From an uncultured Frankiales bacterium (GTDB lineage: Bacteria > Actinomycetota > Actinomycetes > Mycobacteriales > SCTD01): a stretch of 26,529 nucleotides of DNA. Within the stretch, counting starts at the first letter, position 1. Every line of letters starts with the position of its first letter. Below, one piece after another: positions 23,187-26,529 of this stretch. The notes beneath the pieces were generated by a model. It made no database searches, was not told the origin of the DNA, and was given only the letters and a program-made list of their open reading frames with translations. The translations under genes and the position numbers were made by a program. The DNA lies in contig CAMLIA010000036.1 in the NCBI GenBank assembly GCA_946479905.1, forward strand, positions 1-26,529, read 5' to 3'.

Positions 23187-25157
23187 GTGAGGGCGACCGG
23201 GTCGACGGGACGGTGGCCCGGGGCGCTCGCGCACCGGGGCTTCCGGCAGCTCTCGCTCGCCCTCGTGCTCTCCAGCTTCGGGGACTGGCTCGGCTTCCTC
23301 GCGACCACGGCCCTCGCCAGCCAGCTGGTGCAGGGCTTCGACCAGAAGAGCTCGGCCATCGGGCTGGTGCTGGTCTTCCGGCTGCTCCCGGCGGTGGCCC
23401 TCGCGCCCCTGGTCGGGGTCCTGGCCGACCGGGTCGACCGCCGGCTGGTGATGGTGGTCAGCGACGTGCTCCGCTTCGGGCTGTTCATGTCGATGCCGCT
23501 CGTCGACGAGCTGTGGTGGCTCGTCCTGGCGACCGCGCTCGTCGAGGTGCTCTCGCTGTTCTGGATCCCGGCGAAGGAGGCGTCCGTCCCGCACCTCGCC
23601 AAGGAGAGCCTGCAGTCGGCGAACCAGATCTCGCTGTTCGCGACCTACGGCACGGCGCCGGTCGCGGCCGTCGTCTTCGGTGTGCTGGGCGCGCTGTCCG
23701 TGCGCACCGGCCACCCGGCGACCCACATCGCCCTCTACATCGACGCCGCGACGTTCCTGTTCGCGGCCGTGCAGGTCTTCCGGATCCGCGACATCCCGTC
23801 CCGCGCCGAGGTGCCGCCGCAGCAGGAGATCGCGCCGTCGGTGCTCACGAGCATCCGTGAGGGCCTCGCCTTCGCCCGCAGTGACACGCTGGTGCGCGGC
23901 GTCCTCGTCGGGATGCTCGGGGCGATGGGCGCGACCGGCGTGGTCGTCGGCAACGGCAAGCTCTTCACGGAGACGGTGCTCGACGGCGGCGAGGCCGCGT
24001 TCGCCCTGCTCTTCGGGTCCGTCTTCGTCGGCATCGCGCTCGGCGTGGCGCTGGGCCCCCGGCTGGTCGCCGGCCTGTCGCGCCGCCGCGCGCTCGGGCC
24101 GGCCATCTTCGCCGCGGGCGGCTGCCTGGTGTTCATGTCCGTCGTCCCCGTCCTCGCGCTGGTGACGATCGCGACGGCCCTGCTCGGCTTCTTCGCCGGG
24201 CTGGCCTACGTGCTCGGCCTCACCCTGCTCGGCTCCGACGTGGAGGACGCGGTCCGCGGCCGGACCTTCGGCCTCGTCAACACCCTCATGCGGATCTCGC
24301 TCCTGGTCGCCGTCGCCGCGGGGGCCGCGCTCGCGCACTACATCGGCGTGCACGAGGTCGGAGACGTCGACGTCAACGGCGTCTCCGTCACGCTGCTGCT
24401 CGGCGGGTTGCTCGCCCTCACCGTCGGGACCGTGTCGTTCCGCGTGCTGGACGACCGGCCGGGGGTGCCGCTGCGTCAGGACATCGTGGCGCTGACCCGG
24501 CGACGTCCCGTGCAGGGACCGGCGTACCCCGGGCTGTTCGTCGTCTTCGAGGGCGGTGAGGGCGCCGGCAAGTCGACGCAGGTGACCCGGCTGGCCGCGG
24601 TGCTGCAGGAGGCCGGCCACGAGGTGGTGGTCACCCGGGAGCCGGGCGCCACCCCGGTGGGTGCCCGCATCCGGGCCCTCCTGCTCGACCCCTCGACCAC
24701 GCTGTCGGCGCGCGCCGAGGCGCTGCTCTACGCGGCCGACCGCGCCCAGCACGTCGGCACCGTCGTCCGGCCGGCGCTCGAGCGGGGTGCCGTCGTCATC
24801 AGTGACAGGTACGTCGACAGCTCGCTGGCCTACCAGGGCGCGGGGCGGGCGCTGCCCCGCGAGGAGGTCGCCCGGCTGTCCGAGTGGGCCACCGACGGCC
24901 TGGTCCCGGACGTGACGCTGCTGCTCGACATCGACCCCGCGGTGGGGCTGGCCCGCGCCACCGGGTCGCCGGACCGCATCGAGCAGGAGTCGCTCGCGTT
25001 CCACCAGGCGGTCCGCAGCGGCTTCCTCGACCTCGCGGCTGCGGAGCCGGAGCGCTACCTCGTGGTGTCCGCGGAGCTGTCGCCCGAGGCCGTCCACACC
25101 GCTGTGGTGGACCGGGTGCTGCCGCTCGTCCCGGCCCCTAGGTTGGTCGTGACATGA
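23187..25157 (+). CDS. tmk: MFS transporter - thymidylate kinase fusion protein
   Basis: 656 residues. Residues 1-435 are a major facilitator domain with about 12 membrane helices and the RND loop 2-3 signature GVLADRVDRRLVMVVSD; similar proteins belong to the drug exporter group. Residues 450-656 are a complete dTMP kinase: P-loop EGGEGAGKST with Lys462, TREPGATPVGARIR, DRYVDSSLAYQG, and LID segment ARATGSPDRIEQESLAFH. This would phosphorylate dTMP to dTDP at the inner membrane face. No frameshift or stop separates the parts; the linker is VLDDRPGVPLRQDIVALTRRRP. This fusion is known in several actinobacteria (e.g. Streptomyces SCO3542). A physical link between transport and kinase is unexplained. 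Its stop overlaps holB by ATGA. Confidence 0.93.
   Translation: MRATGSTGRWPGALAHRGFRQLSLALVLSSFGDWLGFLATTALASQLVQGFDQKSSAIGLVLVFRLLPAVALAPLVGVLADRVDRRLVMVVSDVLRFGLFMSMPLVDELWWLVLATALVEVLSLFWIPAKEASVPHLAKESLQSANQISLFATYGTAPVAAVVFGVLGALSVRTGHPATHIALYIDAATFLFAAVQVFRIRDIPSRAEVPPQQEIAPSVLTSIREGLAFARSDTLVRGVLVGMLGAMGATGVVVGNGKLFTETVLDGGEAAFALLFGSVFVGIALGVALGPRLVAGLSRRRALGPAIFAAGGCLVFMSVVPVLALVTIATALLGFFAGLAYVLGLTLLGSDVEDAVRGRTFGLVNTLMRISLLVAVAAGAALAHYIGVHEVGDVDVNGVSVTLLLGGLLALTVGTVSFRVLDDRPGVPLRQDIVALTRRRPVQGPAYPGLFVVFEGGEGAGKSTQVTRLAAVLQEAGHEVVVTREPGATPVGARIRALLLDPSTTLSARAEALLYAADRAQHVGTVVRPALERGAVVISDRYVDSSLAYQGAGRALPREEVARLSEWATDGLVPDVTLLLDIDPAVGLARATGSPDRIEQESLAFHQAVRSGFLDLAAAEPERYLVVSAELSPEAVHTAVVDRVLPLVPAPRLVVT
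25139..25144 (+). promoter_or_regulatory. Possible internal -10 (TAGGTT) for holB
   Basis: TAGGTT ends nine bases before ATG 25154, within the end of tmk. The distance is two bases more than the other leaderless boxes here, so translation coupling by the ATGA overlap remains the simpler explanation. Confidence 0.3.
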
Positions 25158-26293
25158 GCGCCTTCGCCGACCTGGTGGGCCAACCGGCCGTCGTCGAGCA
25201 GCTGCAGGCCGCCGCCGCCGGGCAGGGCATGACCCACGCCTGGCTGTTCACCGGCCCGCCGGGATCCGGCAGGTCGGTGGCGGCGCGTGCGTTCGCGGCG
25301 GCGCTGCAGTGCCCCCAGCGCGGGTGCGGCAGCTGCGAGAGCTGCCACCAGGCGGTGACCGGCAGCCACCCCGACGTCGCCGTGATCGTCCCCGAGGGCC
25401 TGCACCTGCTCATCGACCAGGCCCGCGAGGTCATCGAGCGGTCGTCGCGGATGCCCACCCGGGGGCGCTGGCAGGTGACCCTCATCGAGGACGCCGACCG
25501 GATGGAGGAGCGGACCTCGAACACGCTGCTCAAGGCCATCGAGGAGCCCCCGCCCCACAGCGTGCTGCTGCTGTGCGCGCCGTCGGCGGACGACCTGCTC
25601 CCGACGATCCGCTCCCGCTGCCGGCTCGTCGCGCTGCGCACCCCGCCGGTCGCCGCGGTGGCGCAGGTGCTCGTCGACCGGGACGGCGTCGACGCCGCCA
25701 TGGCCGCGTTCGCCGCCCGGGCCGCCCAGGGCCACATCGGCCGGGCCCGGCGGCTGGCCACGAACGAGGAGGCCCGGCGCGAGCGGATGGACGTGCTGCG
25801 GCTGCCCACCGCCCTCGGCTCGGTGGGGTCGGCGCTCGCCGCGGCGAAGGACCTCGTCGACGCGACGAAGGCCGAGGCCGACAAGGCCGCCGCCGGCCGC
25901 GACGAGGCCGAGAAGGACGCCCTCGCCACCGCCCTCGGCGCGGGCGCGACCGGCAAGGGGATCCCGGCCGGGGGACCGCGCGGCGGTGCGGGGGCGCTCC
26001 GGGAGCTCGAGAAGCGCCAGAAGTCCCGGGGCACCCGCACCCAGCGCGACGCCCTGGACCGGGCGCTCATCGACCTGGCCGCGTTCTACCGCGACGTGCT
26101 GTCGGTGCAGCTCGGCACCGGCGCCGGGCTGGTGCACGCCGACCTGGTCGACCAGGCCACCCGGATCGCGGCCGCGACGTCGCCCGAGGACACCCTGCAC
26201 CGGATCGACGCGGTGCTCGCCTGCCGCGAGGCGATCGACGGCAACGTCGCGCCCCTGCTGGCCGTCGAGGCGATGGCGCTCGCCCTGCGCTGA
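25154..26293 (+). CDS. holB: DNA polymerase III delta-prime subunit
   Basis: 379 residues; a clamp-loader AAA+ subunit. The N-terminal FADLVGQPAVVEQL leads to a P-loop-like TGPPGSGRS (33-41) in which Lys is replaced by Arg40; delta-prime does not need ATPase activity. The zinc-binding Cys set CPQRGCGSCESC (53, 58, 61, 64), Walker B-like VTLIEDADRM, TSNTLLKAIEEPP and the sensor SRC motif (154-156) are present. A long charged, Ala-rich helical insert (about residues 232-300, KAEADKAAAGRDEAEKD...) lies before the C-terminal collar domain. ATGA overlap with tmk supports co-expression of dTTP supply and replication genes, an old arrangement also seen in E. coli (tmk-holB). Confidence 0.94.
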   Translation: MSAFADLVGQPAVVEQLQAAAAGQGMTHAWLFTGPPGSGRSVAARAFAAALQCPQRGCGSCESCHQAVTGSHPDVAVIVPEGLHLLIDQAREVIERSSRMPTRGRWQVTLIEDADRMEERTSNTLLKAIEEPPPHSVLLLCAPSADDLLPTIRSRCRLVALRTPPVAAVAQVLVDRDGVDAAMAAFAARAAQGHIGRARRLATNEEARRERMDVLRLPTALGSVGSALAAAKDLVDATKAEADKAAAGRDEAEKDALATALGAGATGKGIPAGGPRGGAGALRELEKRQKSRGTRTQRDALDRALIDLAAFYRDVLSVQLGTGAGLVHADLVDQATRIAAATSPEDTLHRIDAVLACREAIDGNVAPLLAVEAMALALR

Positions 26294-26313
26294 TCGCGGC
26301 CGCTCGCACCGGC

Positions 26314-26363
26314 GATGTGTGCGGTGCCACGCGGGATCCCTGCGCGGGTGACCGGCACGCATC
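26314..26363. repeat. 50-bp imperfect palindromic repeat, copy 1
   Basis: A 50-bp unit that matches copy 2 (26376-26425) at 44 of 50 positions. The ends GATGTGTGC and GCACGCATC can pair over nine bases with one G-U pair, and the centre has GGGATCCC. Such a unit would fold into a long hairpin on either strand, as REP-type elements do. It begins 20 bp after the holB stop and may also end holB transcription. Confidence 0.6.
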
Positions 26364-26375
26364 CGTCGTACCCCC

Positions 26376-26425
26376 GGTGTGTGCCGTCCCACGCGGGATC
26401 CCTGCGCGCGAGAGCGGCACGCATC
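26376..26425. repeat. 50-bp imperfect palindromic repeat, copy 2
   Basis: Same orientation as copy 1, starting 62 bp after it, with differences at unit positions 2, 10, 13, 34, 36 and 39. The core CCACGCGGGATCCCTGCGCG is identical in both. It ends 18 bp before the -10 of the tRNA gene, so the -35 region lies at its right edge. Confidence 0.6.
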
Positions 26426-26443
26426 ACCGGCCGGGCAATCCTC

Positions 26444-26449
26444 TAGACT
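26444..26449 (+). promoter_or_regulatory. -10 box (TAGACT) of tRNA-Thr
   Basis: TAGACT fits TANNNT and lies 26 bases before the tRNA, giving a short 5' leader of about 20 bases. No consensus -35 at 17 bp (GCATCA). Confidence 0.5.
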
Positions 26450-26475
26450 CGCTCCCGCACAGCACCGAGAACACC

Positions 26476-26529
26476 GCCGCCTTAGCTCAGTCGGCAGAGC
26501 GATTCACTCGTAATGAATAGGTCGTCGGT
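26476..26529 (+). tRNA. tRNA-Thr (anticodon CGU), 3' end beyond the window
   Basis: Acceptor 5' strand GCCGCCT (26476-26482), TA, D stem GCTC/GAGC with loop AGTCGGCA, anticodon stem ATTCA/TGAAT with loop CTCGTAA. That loop gives anticodon CGT, reading ACG. The variable loop AGGTC and the start of the T stem GTCGG follow; the rest is cut by the window edge. Confidence 0.93.

Noticed and set aside
1..26529. CRISPR array, prophage or insertion sequence
   Set aside because: No regularly spaced repeats, no Cas, integrase or transposase motifs, and the gene order is that of a conserved chromosomal region.

Overview
The window is chromosomal DNA from a high-GC actinobacterium. The evidence is strong G/C third-codon bias, many GTG starts, GTGA/ATGA gene overlaps, leaderless -10 boxes directly upstream of start codons, a BldG-type anti-sigma antagonist, an actinobacterial Tad (tight adherence) locus with an Ssd/CpaE-like leader gene, and a 6C small RNA. 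From memory, the order acs / HAD hydrolase / ssd-tad / helicase / bldG / hppA / methyltransferase / topA / tmk / holB matches the bldG-topA neighbourhood of Streptomyces, and the ssd-6C-HAD arrangement matches Mycobacterium tuberculosis. I cannot name a genus.

Left part (1-3580): acetyl-CoA synthetase (acsA, minus strand, cut by the window edge) is divergent from a protein that looks like a Fic fold with its catalytic motif destroyed. A strong hairpin terminator and a gene-poor stretch follow. Next comes a minus-strand membrane-tethered HAD-IB hydrolase. The divergent gap between that gene and ssd holds two hairpins with identical C7 loops; I read these as the 6C (B11/scr3559-type) small RNA.

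Middle (3581-13159): ssd, tadA, tadB and tadC overlap by GTGA. They are followed by a DUF4244 Flp-type prepilin, a TadE pilin and a TadE-like protein. A class E sortase and a signal-peptide/FnIII-like/Ser-Thr-Gly-linker/transmembrane protein are placed between this operon and the MrfA-type DECH helicase that usually borders it. A small LapA-like membrane protein follows the helicase on the minus strand. The ribosome-binding region of the sortase-linked surface protein carries a G7 tract that is a perfect 8-nt complement of the 6C RNA loops.

Right part (13282-26529): bldG and its ATPase-fold partner, a K+-independent-type H+-pumping pyrophosphatase, a large secreted DUF11 protein with an LPRTG sorting signal, an NPPF-type methyltransferase, DNA topoisomerase I, an MFS/thymidylate kinase fusion and DNA polymerase III delta-prime. 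The end holds two 50-bp imperfect palindromic repeats and a tRNA-Thr(CGU) cut by the window edge.

Functionally the window mixes housekeeping (acetate activation, PPi hydrolysis, supercoiling, dTTP supply, replication clamp loading) with cell-surface construction (Tad pili, sortase, wall-anchored protein) and developmental or stress regulation (BldG system, 6C RNA). No CRISPR array, phage, transposase or other clear mobile element was seen.
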